A stretch of DNA of 60,684 bases from Bifidobacterium breve (GTDB lineage: Bacteria > Actinomycetota > Acidimicrobiia > IMCC26256 > JAENVU01): the NCBI GenBank assembly GCA_945865605.1, contig CAMBEL010000008.1:1-60684 (forward strand), written 5' to 3'. Both the position numbers and the translations under genes were made by a program. Positions 54,301-60,684 of the stretch are shown here, piece after piece. The notes beneath the pieces were generated by a model, which saw only the letters and a list, made by a program, of their open reading frames with translations, was not told the DNA's origin and ran no database searches. How positions within the stretch are numbered: position 1 is the stretch's first letter; each line of letters opens with the position of its first letter.

Positions 54301-55819
54301 CGCGCGCTACATAGTGTCGATCCATCAAGCCCGGTTCTATCGGATCAATCGTGTCTCCCCAACGGTACGAAGCGAAGTCGCTACCAGGCAAGGCCAACAC
54401 GCGTGTGTCGTGAGGACGCGCATCTAGATATGCAAGAGCTTCCTTCCAGTACGTAGGAATCTCTTCGTCGCGTTCCAAGTACTGGCTGTAGTAGCGCCCA
54501 TTCCAGATCCCAGGCGCGTTCGCAATGCACATCACGCCGACCACAGTCGCAGCCACGATTCCGACCCACTTACGATCGCGTGCTGCGAGCGCAGTGCATA
54601 TGGCTGTTATCCCTGCACCCAAAAGTACGGCGAGCCCGAGAGTCATCAAGGGAACAGCGCGCGCTGTGCTTCGGAGAGCAAATCCCGCTGTTGAACTTGT
54701 AGCAAAAGCCTTGAAGACGCGCCCTAGGAGTGTCGGGTCGTCATAGGGCGATGCCGCAACAGCGACGGTAACGCCTAGGAGGATCATGGCAGCAAAGAAC
54801 GCTCGGTCGCGCCAGCGGATGAGCGCTGCGCCGAGCAATGACAAGGTCGGGATGGCGAAACTCACCGCGATTAGCCAAGGTCGTCTCGTGAAGTCCATCA
54901 GAGAGTCGTTCCATGGTCCGCTTACATCGCCGCCATAGAAGAACCAATAACCAAGTCCTCGCAAGATCTCTGTTGCGGTAGAAGTTGCCGAAACCGTTTC
55001 GATCGATTCGGTAAAGCGCAGGATCCCCATACCGAATTTGCCTTCGATGTAAAGGCCAACCATCCACCAAAGGGAAGTGGCGATGGTCAATACGCTGATG
55101 CGCCATGCGACAGACCATGCGCGTCGTAGCGTTACGTCACGGCGCACCCATATCGCGTACGGAAACCAAGCCATCGGCCCGATGAGCACATAAAGAAGAG
55201 CGGTCGCATTCACTCCGCCAACTAGCTGCACCGTCAGCGCGAAGAGCGCAGGATATTTCCACCCACCGACGCGTAGGCCCCGTATGACGAACGCGAGAAG
55301 CCATGGAAGCGCTGCCCACGGACCAAGCAGCACGCTCAAGCGCGCGGAGAACTCGATGACGTATGGGCTCAATGCGAATGCGAGCATCGCGACGGGAACA
55401 CCGGGACCGCGCACAGAAAGCGTGCGTAAGAGATACGCCATACCAAGACCCGCCATGAATAGCAAGGTTCCGAGCCAGAGCCGTTGGGCTACCCAGGCGG
55501 GGAGCCCCATGGCGACTTCGGTAATCCAGTAGAACGGACCTAGCGGGAAGAGGTAACCGATCGTTTGATGGCTCACCGTTCCTAGTCCGATGTGCGGGTC
55601 CCACAAGGAACTGACCCCGCTAAGAAAACGACCTGGGTCTAGGTAAAGGTAACTTTTGGTGTCGGCTTCGACTTTGCCGGGATCGGTGAGGAGCACCGGT
55701 ATGTATACGAGCAGCCCGAAGAGCGCATAGCCAAGAGCGGAGAGCGGACGGTTCGCAGGACGCAGGGCCTGCAGGTTGCCGGTCTCGGCGCTCGCGCCAC
55801 TTTGCGCGGACGTCGTCAT
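51380..55819 (-). CDS. AftD-like alpha-(1,3)-arabinofuranosyltransferase family protein
   Basis: Giant membrane protein, 1479 residues. The N-terminal GT-C part has about 11 spans and the family signature VEADTKSYLYLDPGRFL, then SLWDPHIGLGTVSHQTIGYL and FPLGPFYW, including the catalytic-type Asp in the first loop. A long extracytoplasmic region contains two discoidin (F5/8C)-like carbohydrate-binding domains, around FGYAPSGRPSQALDGDLRTA and RASSAFDNDASTAWNSRGQD. Three or more spans lie near the C-terminus. In mycobacteria AftD adds branching arabinofuranose to cell-wall arabinan. Here the sugar is unproven. ATG at 55819 follows GAGGGGG. Confidence 0.85.
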   Translation of the reverse strand: MTTSAQSGASAETGNLQALRPANRPLSALGYALFGLLVYIPVLLTDPGKVEADTKSYLYLDPGRFLSGVSSLWDPHIGLGTVSHQTIGYLFPLGPFYWITEVAMGLPAWVAQRLWLGTLLFMAGLGMAYLLRTLSVRGPGVPVAMLAFALSPYVIEFSARLSVLLGPWAALPWLLAFVIRGLRVGGWKYPALFALTVQLVGGVNATALLYVLIGPMAWFPYAIWVRRDVTLRRAWSVAWRISVLTIATSLWWMVGLYIEGKFGMGILRFTESIETVSATSTATEILRGLGYWFFYGGDVSGPWNDSLMDFTRRPWLIAVSFAIPTLSLLGAALIRWRDRAFFAAMILLGVTVAVAASPYDDPTLLGRVFKAFATSSTAGFALRSTARAVPLMTLGLAVLLGAGITAICTALAARDRKWVGIVAATVVGVMCIANAPGIWNGRYYSQYLERDEEIPTYWKEALAYLDARPHDTRVLALPGSDFASYRWGDTIDPIEPGLMDRHYVARELVPWGGEASTNLLIALDHRLHERFLDRNSIAPIARLMGVGDVLLRMDLQTDRRGLIPAREMWADLTERGGAEGLGPAKTFGTKIPGSLLAPDLGDPSKPRKPDPPPVAVLEVVDPINIVRAKSASSPLIVDGDGEGLLDLASTRMLDARRVVLYSPSFENDPDALRNATTGGASLIVTDSNRKRGMRWSGMHDNYGYTEDAGEKPLREDLLDQRLEVFPGSTDASRTTTALRGVRSVLATSYGTPAFGYAPSGRPSQALDGDLRTAWEVAAGMPTVGPERLRIELNDPITTDRIHLVQAFEGPRGRWITRVGVRFDDGPEILRGLGPVSRSRKGQDLNFESRTFDTVELRIVGTGANKVADVPTEKGRRRTTGVGFAEVGLIDDSPGAKPVRASEVVTMPSDMLATLGEQSATHPLAFVMNRAERDLTRRFQLPTSRDFAITGDVALNSGARDDAIDRALGIPDVSEGGITVTSSERLPNTEARASSAFDNDASTAWNSRGQDLIGEWIKVRVPEPIIVDRLDLELLEDGRHSVPITLRITADDGTSRVVSIPTGVPDARGIIRIPVVFEPLSGTTFNVEIADIRRVTSVGPNGAPMTLPIGIAEMGMPGVARAPMPAQMPDMCITGQLTIDGQPIGFRVIGTTKDALKGRSLVLIGCQPRITLGAGTHEMHARMPRSEGIALHRVVLSSGSDGSAAQPSAVVNPETALPPDDVPPILTPVSEGRTSMKFTTAANTPYWLVLGQSLNEGWHATVNGKDLGAPILVDGFANGWLVPAQSGDGPSLISLKWKPQDGVQLALILSLVAGLLCVLVVAWAGARLRRRRGVANDDETADDYIPVVVNPFRSVGKRPGPVGLVLTPLLIGIATAVLVRPVWGLLTAAIVLAALVAPRAAGVLRLMPAALLGLIGIYVAFGQLRHHYPATFAWPTYFERSRDLAFIAVVLLVAEVIIGFVRKNGYEEEEFEDATPRVEQ

Positions 55820-55947
55820 CGGCGACGGCCCCCTCGTAGTCCAGTCGGTATCCCAGTAATTAGAGGGGAAGTCTACCGTCGTTCTAGCGGTGGATTGGCG
55901 CGCCTAGGTAATGCAAAGGCCACAAATTGACGCTTCGGTCCAATCCG

Positions 55948-57255
55948 TTAGAGGACTTCGCCATTCATAATTCTTCCTCGCAACACACCCTTAGCGTCAA
56001 ACACAAGCGGAGCATGGGCACAGATCATTTCTGGGTCAAAGTCTGGGTGGTCGACGAGCAGGATCGCAAGGTCACATGACTGCAGCGCGTCTTCTCCAAA
56101 GTCGACGAGTTCATATGGGAGTCCCGGCGGCTTGGCCCTTGCGATGTATGGGTCACACGCTGTAATCACGGCACCGAGTGTGCTCAGTCGTTCTGCAACG
56201 ACTATTGACGGAGACTCGCGCCAGTCCGATGTCGCTGCTTTGTATGCGAGACCTAGCAACAGGATGCACGTGTCTTTCACTGGCCGCCCGTTGCGGTTTA
56301 GCAAGTTAGCAACCCGCCGCACAACATGGTCTGGCATGTGTTCGTTGACATCGTTTGCAAGTTCGACGAAGCGGAACGCGTGTCCCGAACGCCTACGTAC
56401 TCTCCACGACAAATATGAAGGATCTACCGGTAGACAGTGGCCTCCGACCCCGGGACCAGGAGTAAACCTCATGTAACCAAATGGCTTGGTGGATGCCGCA
56501 TCGATGGCGGACCAAATGTCGACTCCTAAGTCGCCAGCGAACATTGCCAGTTCATTTACGAGCGCGATGTTCACATGACGGAATGTGTTCTCGAGAAGTT
56601 TCACCATCTCGGCTTCTGCAGGACTAGCAACGGGAACCGTCTTGTCGACAAGCGCGCTGTAGAACGCGTCTACCGCCCGTAGCGAATCTGCATCGATGCC
56701 GGAAATAACTTTGGGCGTGTTCTCGAATCGCCAATGTTCGCTTCCGGGATCAATTCGTTCTGGTGAGTACCCGAGCATGAAGTCTTTGCCAGCGACCAGC
56801 CCTGAAGTTTCGAGAATTGGCGCGACAAGTTCTTCGGTTGTGCCTGGGTATGTAGTCGACTCGAGAACGACTAACGCGCCCACTGAAAGGATCGCAGCGA
56901 GTGACGCGGCAGCAGACTCTACGTAGCTCAAGTCGGGGGTTCCGTCGCGCAGGGGAGTGGGCACCGTGATGATGGCTACATCGAAGCCGTCTAGTTCGTC
57001 TAGAGATTCGGCCACCGAATATCCAGAGGCCAGAGCGGAAGCAAGGCGCTCGCCCGGCACATCCTCTACGTATGAACGGCCCTCTTTTAGTGCGTTTACG
57101 CGGCGGGTGTCGACATCGACTCCGACAACGTTGAACCCAACTTCGACGGCCCGCATCGCAACCGGCAGCCCTACGTATCCCTGGCCGATGATCACAACCC
57201 TTGCGGTGCGATCTGCGATTCGTTCAACTAACGATGAGGCAGAACCTTGGGTCAT
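55948..57255 (-). CDS. UDP-sugar 6-dehydrogenase of the WbpA/WecC type
   Basis: Oxidises C6 of a UDP-hexose or UDP-N-acetylhexosamine to the uronic acid with two NAD. 435 residues. NAD site VVIIGQGYVGLPVAMRAVEV; middle-domain VVLESTTYPGTTEELVAPIL and YSPERIDPG; active-site Cys in GPGVGGHCLPVDPSYLSWRV; C-terminal domain KAATSDWRESPSIVVAERLS. The YSPER and DPSYL patterns favour N-acetylhexosamine substrates (WbpA-like) over UDP-glucose. ATG at 57255 overlaps the stop of the TAT-protein gene by 4 nt; 128 nt without a gene separate it from the AftD-like gene. Confidence 0.9.
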   Translation of the reverse strand: MTQGSASSLVERIADRTARVVIIGQGYVGLPVAMRAVEVGFNVVGVDVDTRRVNALKEGRSYVEDVPGERLASALASGYSVAESLDELDGFDVAIITVPTPLRDGTPDLSYVESAAASLAAILSVGALVVLESTTYPGTTEELVAPILETSGLVAGKDFMLGYSPERIDPGSEHWRFENTPKVISGIDADSLRAVDAFYSALVDKTVPVASPAEAEMVKLLENTFRHVNIALVNELAMFAGDLGVDIWSAIDAASTKPFGYMRFTPGPGVGGHCLPVDPSYLSWRVRRRSGHAFRFVELANDVNEHMPDHVVRRVANLLNRNGRPVKDTCILLLGLAYKAATSDWRESPSIVVAERLSTLGAVITACDPYIARAKPPGLPYELVDFGEDALQSCDLAILLVDHPDFDPEMICAHAPLVFDAKGVLRGRIMNGEVL

Positions 57256-58220
57256 CTTGGGCAACAGTAGATCACGTAGGCGGCACTGATGCACTGCCCT
57301 GGGCCCATCGTCTGGTCCGCCGATGGTGTGCCATCTCCCGATATTCGGGACCCATCTGTGACATCTCCGTCGCCCCCGATGTCTGACCCATCTGTGACAT
57401 CTCCGTCGCCACCGATTGAAGAATCACCGGACAAACCTGAGGCCCCAAGACCCGTGCCGTCATCAAACGCGCCAATGTCCGTCTCGTTACTCGAGGATCC
57501 AATGCCAGCGCTTGGCGCGCCGTCGCTCTCGACCGGGTCCACACCCGTGCTTGGTGCTCCATCACTCTGCACCGGATCAATGCCACTAGTTGGCGCGCCA
57601 TCGGAACGCAGCGAGTTGGTGTTGTCGTGTTCTGGTAGTGGGCGCGGGCAAGGGAAGATCAAGCGTCGCCCAACCTGAATCGCGAGCGGTGGGTGCGGAT
57701 CGACGTATGCCTCTGCAAACGAGTTGTCCTTGTAATTATTTGACTTGCGGCCCCAGCCAATCGCCATACGGCATTGGCGCGCAATGGCATTGGGCCCGAT
57801 GACTTCGGGCAACAGAAGCGCCCACGCCTCACTGCTTGATTGAGTGAGCTGCGGACACACGGTTGGGAACTGCAAAGTGATCTTCGGGTTATCGATCAGC
57901 CATTGTTCGATCGCCGGGGGAAGCCGGTCAGGGCCGTGCATGATGTCTTCGCCTGTTTCTTTGTCCGCATACGCGCGCGCGTTGTCGGTTGTGTACCCAG
58001 GTAGTCCCTTGCGGATTACCGGAGGGCGACAACGCCCGTTCGGTTTTATAACAACGAAGTAGAAGTTGAGACACGGAATTTCTGTTCCGCCTGTTGCATA
58101 AGCGGCCGTCGTCCGAATTATCGGAGCGGCCCAGACGACGCCAGCCGCTACGGCACCGCGCGTGAGAACTTGGCGGCGGCTTAACCCGGTCCCTGTCCCT
58201 CGTTCGATGTCGGCTGACAT
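57252..58220 (-). CDS. TAT-exported repeat protein of unknown function
   Basis: 322 residues. The N-terminus is a twin-arginine signal (SRRQVLTRGAVAAGVVWAAP), cleaved probably after AAYA. A middle part (45-200) with several Cys (CLNFYFVVIKPNGRC, CPQ, RQC, PCPRP) may be folded by disulfides. Residues 206-244 hold three 13-residue SDGAP repeats and 269-292 two 12-residue Gly-Asp repeats (IGGDGDVTDGS), both extended and acidic. The end GPGQCISAAYVIYCCPR has three Cys. ATG at 58220 follows GGGGGAG. It is the first gene of the dehydrogenase/AftD operon, so a cell-envelope role tied to the glycan is likely. I do not recognise a family. Confidence 0.7.
   Translation of the reverse strand: MSADIERGTGTGLSRRQVLTRGAVAAGVVWAAPIIRTTAAYATGGTEIPCLNFYFVVIKPNGRCRPPVIRKGLPGYTTDNARAYADKETGEDIMHGPDRLPPAIEQWLIDNPKITLQFPTVCPQLTQSSSEAWALLLPEVIGPNAIARQCRMAIGWGRKSNNYKDNSFAEAYVDPHPPLAIQVGRRLIFPCPRPLPEHDNTNSLRSDGAPTSGIDPVQSDGAPSTGVDPVESDGAPSAGIGSSSNETDIGAFDDGTGLGASGLSGDSSIGGDGDVTDGSDIGGDGDVTDGSRISGDGTPSADQTMGPGQCISAAYVIYCCPR
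57345..57416 (-). repeat. 36-bp tandem repeat in the TAT-protein gene
   Basis: Two tandem copies encoding IGGDGDVTDGSD and IGGDGDVTDGSR (residues 269-292). The DNA copies are nearly identical, pointing to recent duplication. Confidence 0.8.
57489..57605 (-). repeat. 39-bp repeats encoding SDGAP units
   Basis: Three tandem 13-residue units beginning SDGAP at residues 206, 219 and 232. The amino acid pattern is well kept while codons vary, so this repeat is older than the 36-bp one and kept by selection on the protein. Confidence 0.8.
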
Positions 58221-58606
58221 TGCTTGCGTCTCCCCCGGTCGTTCCCGATGGCACTCCCGAAACAATGTTCTCGAATTGCGTCTTTGCGATACAAACTCCC
58301 GGCCACAGTCCGTGTCCGGATTTGGCCTAATAGACGCAAGATACCACCTAATCCTTGGGTGGGCCATAGGCCGCTGATCCCAACAAGGCAAGGGGTTTCC
58401 TGCTCGTACAGCCGTTCTAGCGCAGTTTTGCGATATAAGTTGAAAATCTCACGTTCCGTGCGAAATACGTGGCATCGAAATGGGCGGCAAAAGGACTCTG
58501 GTGGCGTGCTTCGTAGTGGAGTTCGTAGTGGCGACGGCCAACACAGCGCGTTTGGCTAGTGATTCGTAGGCGTAAAGTTGCGTTCTTCCACTTCTAAAGG
58601 AGATCG
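58221..58606. other. 386-nt divergent intergenic region
   Basis: Lies between the TAT-protein gene (minus) and rmlA (plus) and must hold promoters for both. I see an 11-bp-type direct repeat of TTCGTAGTGG near 58510-58535 and no convincing -35/-10 pair, tRNA, terminator or small gene. Frames that cross it look random. Confidence 0.35.
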
Positions 58607-59479
58607 ATGCGAGGCATCGTGCTCGCGGGGGGATCGGGTCGCCGCCTGGCCCCGATGACCACCGCCATCTGTAAGCAATTGTTGCCGGTGTACGACAAGC
58701 CGATGATTTATTACCCGCTGTCCACGTTGATGCTTGCGGGGATAAGGGAAATTCTTGTTATCTCAACCCCAGACGATATCCCGCGCTTCGAGAGAATGCT
58801 CGGCGATGGAAAGCGTTGGGGATGTGACTTTAGTTACGCGGTGCAATCGAAGCCCGAGGGAATAGCTCAGGCGTTTGTACTTGGAGAGGAGTTCATTGGA
58901 GACCAGCGGGTTGCACTCGTGCTTGGCGACAATGTCTTTCACGGTACGCAATTGCATGAACGCTTGTTGGAAGCCGTCGATACCTCGGGTGCAACGGTGT
59001 TCGCATATCACGTTGCTGATCCGGAGCGATATGGCGTTATCGAGTTCGACTCTGAACTCCGTCCTACCGCGATCGTCGAGAAGCCCGAGAAGCCGCGTTC
59101 GAACTACGCAGTACCGGGCCTGTACTTCTTCGATGCTGACGTCGCGCAGATTGCTAAGGGCATAGGGATGAGCGAACGCGGCGAATACGAGATCACTGAC
59201 GTCATAACCGCGTACCTCGATGCCGGCCGGTTGCACGTGAATGTGCTCGACCGCGGTACGGCTTGGCTAGACACCGGAACGTTCGAAACGCTTATGCAAG
59301 CTGGGCAGTTCGTGCAGGTAGTCGAACAGCGACAAGGTTTGAAAGTGGGCTGTCCCGAAGAGGTTGCTTGGCGCGAAGGTTTCATCGACGACGACGATTT
59401 GCGCTCGCTCGCAGAGCCACTTCTCCATAGCGGGTACGGAGAGTATTTGCTTGGCCTGCTCGCAGAGAAGGAGTGGTGA
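58607..59479 (+). CDS. rmlA: Glucose-1-phosphate thymidylyltransferase
   Basis: Makes dTDP-glucose from dTTP and glucose-1-phosphate, the first step towards dTDP-rhamnose and related sugars. 290 residues. [20 protein letters not shown], then [20 protein letters not shown] and [25 protein letters not shown] and the C-terminal [18 protein letters not shown] are all diagnostic. ATG at 58607 after AAAGGAG. The next genes of the rhamnose pathway (rmlB, rmlC, rmlD) are not here, so they must be elsewhere or the product feeds another dTDP-sugar. It overlaps the following gene by 7 nt. Confidence 0.93.
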   Translation: MRGIVLAGGSGRRLAPMTTAICKQLLPVYDKPMIYYPLSTLMLAGIREILVISTPDDIPRFERMLGDGKRWGCDFSYAVQSKPEGIAQAFVLGEEFIGDQRVALVLGDNVFHGTQLHERLLEAVDTSGATVFAYHVADPERYGVIEFDSELRPTAIVEKPEKPRSNYAVPGLYFFDADVAQIAKGIGMSERGEYEITDVITAYLDAGRLHVNVLDRGTAWLDTGTFETLMQAGQFVQVVEQRQGLKVGCPEEVAWREGFIDDDDLRSLAEPLLHSGYGEYLLGLLAEKEW

Positions 59480-60114
59480 TCGAGAGCAGTAGTGGTCCGG
59501 ATGCACCAGTTGACGATGCAACGGTGCTTCCGTCGGGACCAATTGCCGCAGCGCGAGCGCGCGCGTCGAAGCGGCGGCTCGTGATTGCAGCATCGGCAGT
59601 CGGAGTAGTTGCGTTTGTCTGCCTCGTTGTCGTGATGGTGGCAGTGTCCGGGGGGGGAGATGCGGATAGCGACTCAGCTGGATCGCGTTTAACATCGACA
59701 ACGCGACCGCGTGGCAATACCACCAATGATACGGGACCTGATAATTCTGGGACTGGAAATCCGACTACGACTCTGACGGGTGGGTCCACGACGCAGCCGC
59801 GCCAGTCCGCGACCAATCCGCCGACCACTACCCCGGCACCGGTTCCGGTGCCGGGGTTCACCGTGAAGGTAAATACCTGCCTGTGGGACGCGGACAACGA
59901 GGAGTTGTTCGCAGGGGGCTTCGTTACCTCCCGTACGAACTCAACCAGCAACACGGTGGATCTCGAAGTGGAGTTTTACGACGGATCGGAACTGCTGACC
60001 TCCGCCGCCGACATACTTACGATTGAGCCTGGCCAGACGGTGAGTTGGGAGGTCACGGACCTCTGGAGTGACACCCCTTCTGCACTCCGTTGCAACGCCA
60101 TTGTCCTGAACTAG
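59473..60114 (+). CDS. Membrane-anchored envelope protein with Thr/Pro-rich linker
   Basis: 213 residues I cannot assign to a named family. After a cytoplasmic stretch ending in RARASKRR there is one membrane span ([20 protein letters not shown]), then an extracellular Thr/Ser/Pro/Gly-rich linker of about 65 residues (for example [20 protein letters not shown]). The C-terminal beta-rich domain of about 85 residues ([20 protein letters not shown] to [12 protein letters not shown]) has two Cys that could form a disulfide. The linker would be suited to O-glycosylation. GTG at 59473 overlaps rmlA, so they are co-translated. It lies 85 nt before the infA coding region, so infA may be read from the same transcript. 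Confidence 0.7.
   Translation: MVIESSSGPDAPVDDATVLPSGPIAAARARASKRRLVIAASAVGVVAFVCLVVVMVAVSGGGDADSDSAGSRLTSTTRPRGNTTNDTGPDNSGTGNPTTTLTGGSTTQPRQSATNPPTTTPAPVPVPGFTVKVNTCLWDADNEELFAGGFVTSRTNSTSNTVDLEVEFYDGSELLTSAADILTIEPGQTVSWEVTDLWSDTPSALRCNAIVLN
59831..59856. repeat. Near-perfect 26-bp palindrome in the linker of the envelope protein gene
   Basis: CCCCGGCACCGG and CCGGTGCCGGGG are exact inverse complements around the central TT. The sequence encodes the Pro-rich end of the linker (TPAPVPVPG), so the codons are in use and the palindrome may be a by-product of proline codons. Confidence 0.75.
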
Positions 60115-60125
60115 CGGTTTTTCAT

Positions 60126-60149
60126 CAGCCCGTGTAGCCTGCCGGGCTG
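60126..60149 (+). promoter_or_regulatory. Hairpin in the leader of infA
   Basis: CAGCCCG (60126-60132) pairs with CGGGCTG (60143-60149), a 7-bp stem with a 10-nt loop, 50 nt before the infA coding region. No T-run follows, so it is not an intrinsic terminator. Confidence 0.4.
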
Positions 60150-60199
60150 CCTTAGAAATACCTCAGCGCCTTAGCGCGCCTCAACCATGGTGGTGTCCA

Positions 60200-60424
60200 G
60201 TAGCCAAGCCTAAAGACGACACGATCCTCGTAGAAGGAACGGTTACCGAGCCGCTCCCAAATGCGATGTTTCGCGTAGAACTCGAAAACGGCCACAAGGT
60301 TCTGGCGCACATTTCCGGGAAGATGCGTATGCATTACATCCGCATCCTGCCGGGCGACAAAGTTCAAGTCGAACTAACTCCATACGACCTGAGCAGAGGA
60401 CGCATTACCTACCGCTACAAGTAG
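60200..60424 (+). CDS. infA: Translation initiation factor IF-1, apparently starting at GTA
   Basis: 74-residue OB-fold factor that binds the 30S A site. The reading frame gives [20 protein letters not shown], then [20 protein letters not shown] and [20 protein letters not shown], ending [13 protein letters not shown], a perfect match to the family. The residue aligned with Met1 is encoded by GTA at 60200. The frame is open back to a stop at 60107 with no ATG, GTG or TTG; the next ATG is codon 23. GGTGGTG (60189-60195) resembles the 16S tail complement with a 4-nt spacing to the GTA. A sequencing error or single mutation from GTG is the simple alternative. rpmJ follows. Confidence 0.85.
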   Translation, partial: VAKPKDDTILVEGTVTEPLPNAMFRVELENGHKVLAHISGKMRMHYIRILPGDKVQVELTPYDLSRGRITYRYK

Positions 60425-60453
60425 CCACAAATTTCTAACGAGAAAGTGCACCG

Positions 60454-60567
60454 GTGAAGGTTCGACCGTCAGTAAAAAAGATGTGTGAGAAGTGCAAAGT
60501 GATTCGCCGCCATGGTGCCGTGCGTGTCATTTGCGAGAACCCGCGCCACAAGCAGCGTCAGGGTTAG
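60454..60567 (+). CDS. rpmJ: 50S ribosomal protein L36
   Basis: 37-residue zinc-binding protein, [20 protein letters not shown] followed by [17 protein letters not shown], with three Cys and one His in the C+ arrangement (CxxC ... C ... H). GTG at 60454, 29 nt after infA; the ribosome binding site AACGAGAAAG is weak. Its place between infA and rpsM is the classic order, showing that the spc-alpha super-operon resumes here. Confidence 0.96.
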   Translation: MKVRPSVKKMCEKCKVIRRHGAVRVICENPRHKQRQG

Positions 60568-60579
60568 GGGAAACAGAAG

Positions 60580-60684
60580 ATGGCAAGAATTTCCGGTGTC
60601 GACATCCCCCGCGAGAAGCGGTTGGAGATATCGCTGACATATATCTTTGGAGTGGGTCGTTCGACGTCTCGATTGATTTGTGAT
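60580..60684 (+). CDS. rpsM: 30S ribosomal protein S13, 5' part
   Basis: First 35 codons of S13, cut by the window edge: [20 protein letters not shown] followed by [14 protein letters not shown]. The ATG at 60580 lies 12 nt after rpmJ, with GGGG and AGAAG upstream. rpsK, rpsD, rpoA and rplQ are expected next in an actinobacterium. Confidence 0.96.
   Translation, partial: MARISGVDIPREKRLEISLTYIFGVGRSTSRLICD

Larger units (their letters stand above)
29877..60199. other. Cell-surface polysaccharide locus inserted between adk and infA
   Basis: About 30 kb of polysaccharide genes on both strands separate adk from infA, which are normally neighbours (with map) at the end of the spc operon. I see no integrase, transposase, attachment-site repeat or tRNA at either end, so the mechanism of insertion is not visible. 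The strand blocks are: 29895-31811 minus, 32016-33125 plus, 33158-42310 minus, 42593-49605 plus, 49602-58220 minus, 58607-60114 plus. Confidence 0.85.

Noticed and set aside
57289-57678. 129-residue Pro/Ser-rich plus-strand frame opposite the TAT protein
   Set aside because: It is the complement of the SDGAP and Gly-Asp repeats, and lacks a ribosome binding site.
1-60684. CRISPR arrays, insertion sequences, rRNA genes and replication origins
   Set aside because: No regularly spaced repeats, transposase-like frames, rRNA signatures or DnaA-box clusters were seen.

Overview
The window looks like chromosomal DNA of a moderately GC-rich actinobacterium. The gene order tRNA-Thr, tRNA-Met, rpmG, tRNA-Trp, secE, nusG, rplK, rplA, rplJ, rplL, rpoB, rpoC, rpsL, rpsG, fusA, tuf is typical of that phylum. 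A very large arabinofuranosyltransferase-D-like membrane protein, a short adenylate kinase and a LexA-type CGAAC-N4-GTTCG box point the same way. An Acidimicrobiia-like lineage is my best guess. It is an inference from gene content, not a database result.

Layout. Positions 1-990 hold an SOS-type promoter firing out of the left edge, a small unknown gene and a GNAT acetyltransferase, all on the minus strand. Positions 1004-2850 hold tRNA-Thr, tRNA-Met, rpmG, an ECF sigma factor with a probable membrane anti-sigma partner, tRNA-Trp and secE. Positions 2855-18620 hold nusG, the L11-L1 and L10-L12 genes, rpoB, rpoC, rpsL, rpsG, fusA, tuf and rpsJ. Several leader hairpins lie between these genes: an L10-type leader with an attenuator before rplJ, two mutually exclusive hairpins between rplL and rpoB, and palindromes before rpsL. 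Positions 18846-29876 hold the rest of the S10 and spc operons, from rplC to secY and adk. They are packed with 1-4 nt overlaps, and a 225-nt hairpin-rich leader precedes rplC.

From 29877 to about 60199 the ribosomal super-operon is interrupted by roughly 30 kb of cell-surface polysaccharide genes on both strands. It resumes with infA, rpmJ and the start of rpsM. The usual map gene between adk and infA is absent from the window. The locus contains a WbpM/CapD-type dehydratase, a DegT-type aminotransferase, a GNAT acyltransferase, a WecA/MraY-type initiating transferase and several glycosyltransferases. It also has a CE4 deacetylase, a sulfotransferase-like protein, two paralogous multi-pass GT39-like proteins, a Wzz/BY-kinase and a polymerase-like membrane protein. 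The rest is a WbpA-type UDP-sugar dehydrogenase, an AftD-like giant, a TAT-exported repeat protein, RmlA and an anchored envelope protein. Together they plausibly make, polymerise, decorate and anchor an amino-sugar, uronic-acid and possibly arabinose-containing glycan.

The most unusual part is the plus-strand operon 42593-49605. There a tyrosine kinase of polysaccharide assembly is followed, with overlapping genes, by a PqqD-like peptide-binding protein, an NTP_transf_5-type nucleotidyltransferase, a polymerase-like membrane protein, an HPr-kinase-like protein, and a PqqD domain fused to what looks like a dead copy of that kinase. PqqD, HprK-like kinase and nucleotidyltransferase are parts otherwise known from peptide-modification systems, and no precursor peptide or lasso cyclase is present. 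This is the best candidate here for an undescribed system.

A second surprise is infA just after the insertion. Its reading frame has no ATG, GTG or TTG at the 5' end, and the residue aligned with Met1 is encoded by GTA behind a good ribosome binding site. All statements rest on reading the sequence and on remembered family knowledge; no searches were run.
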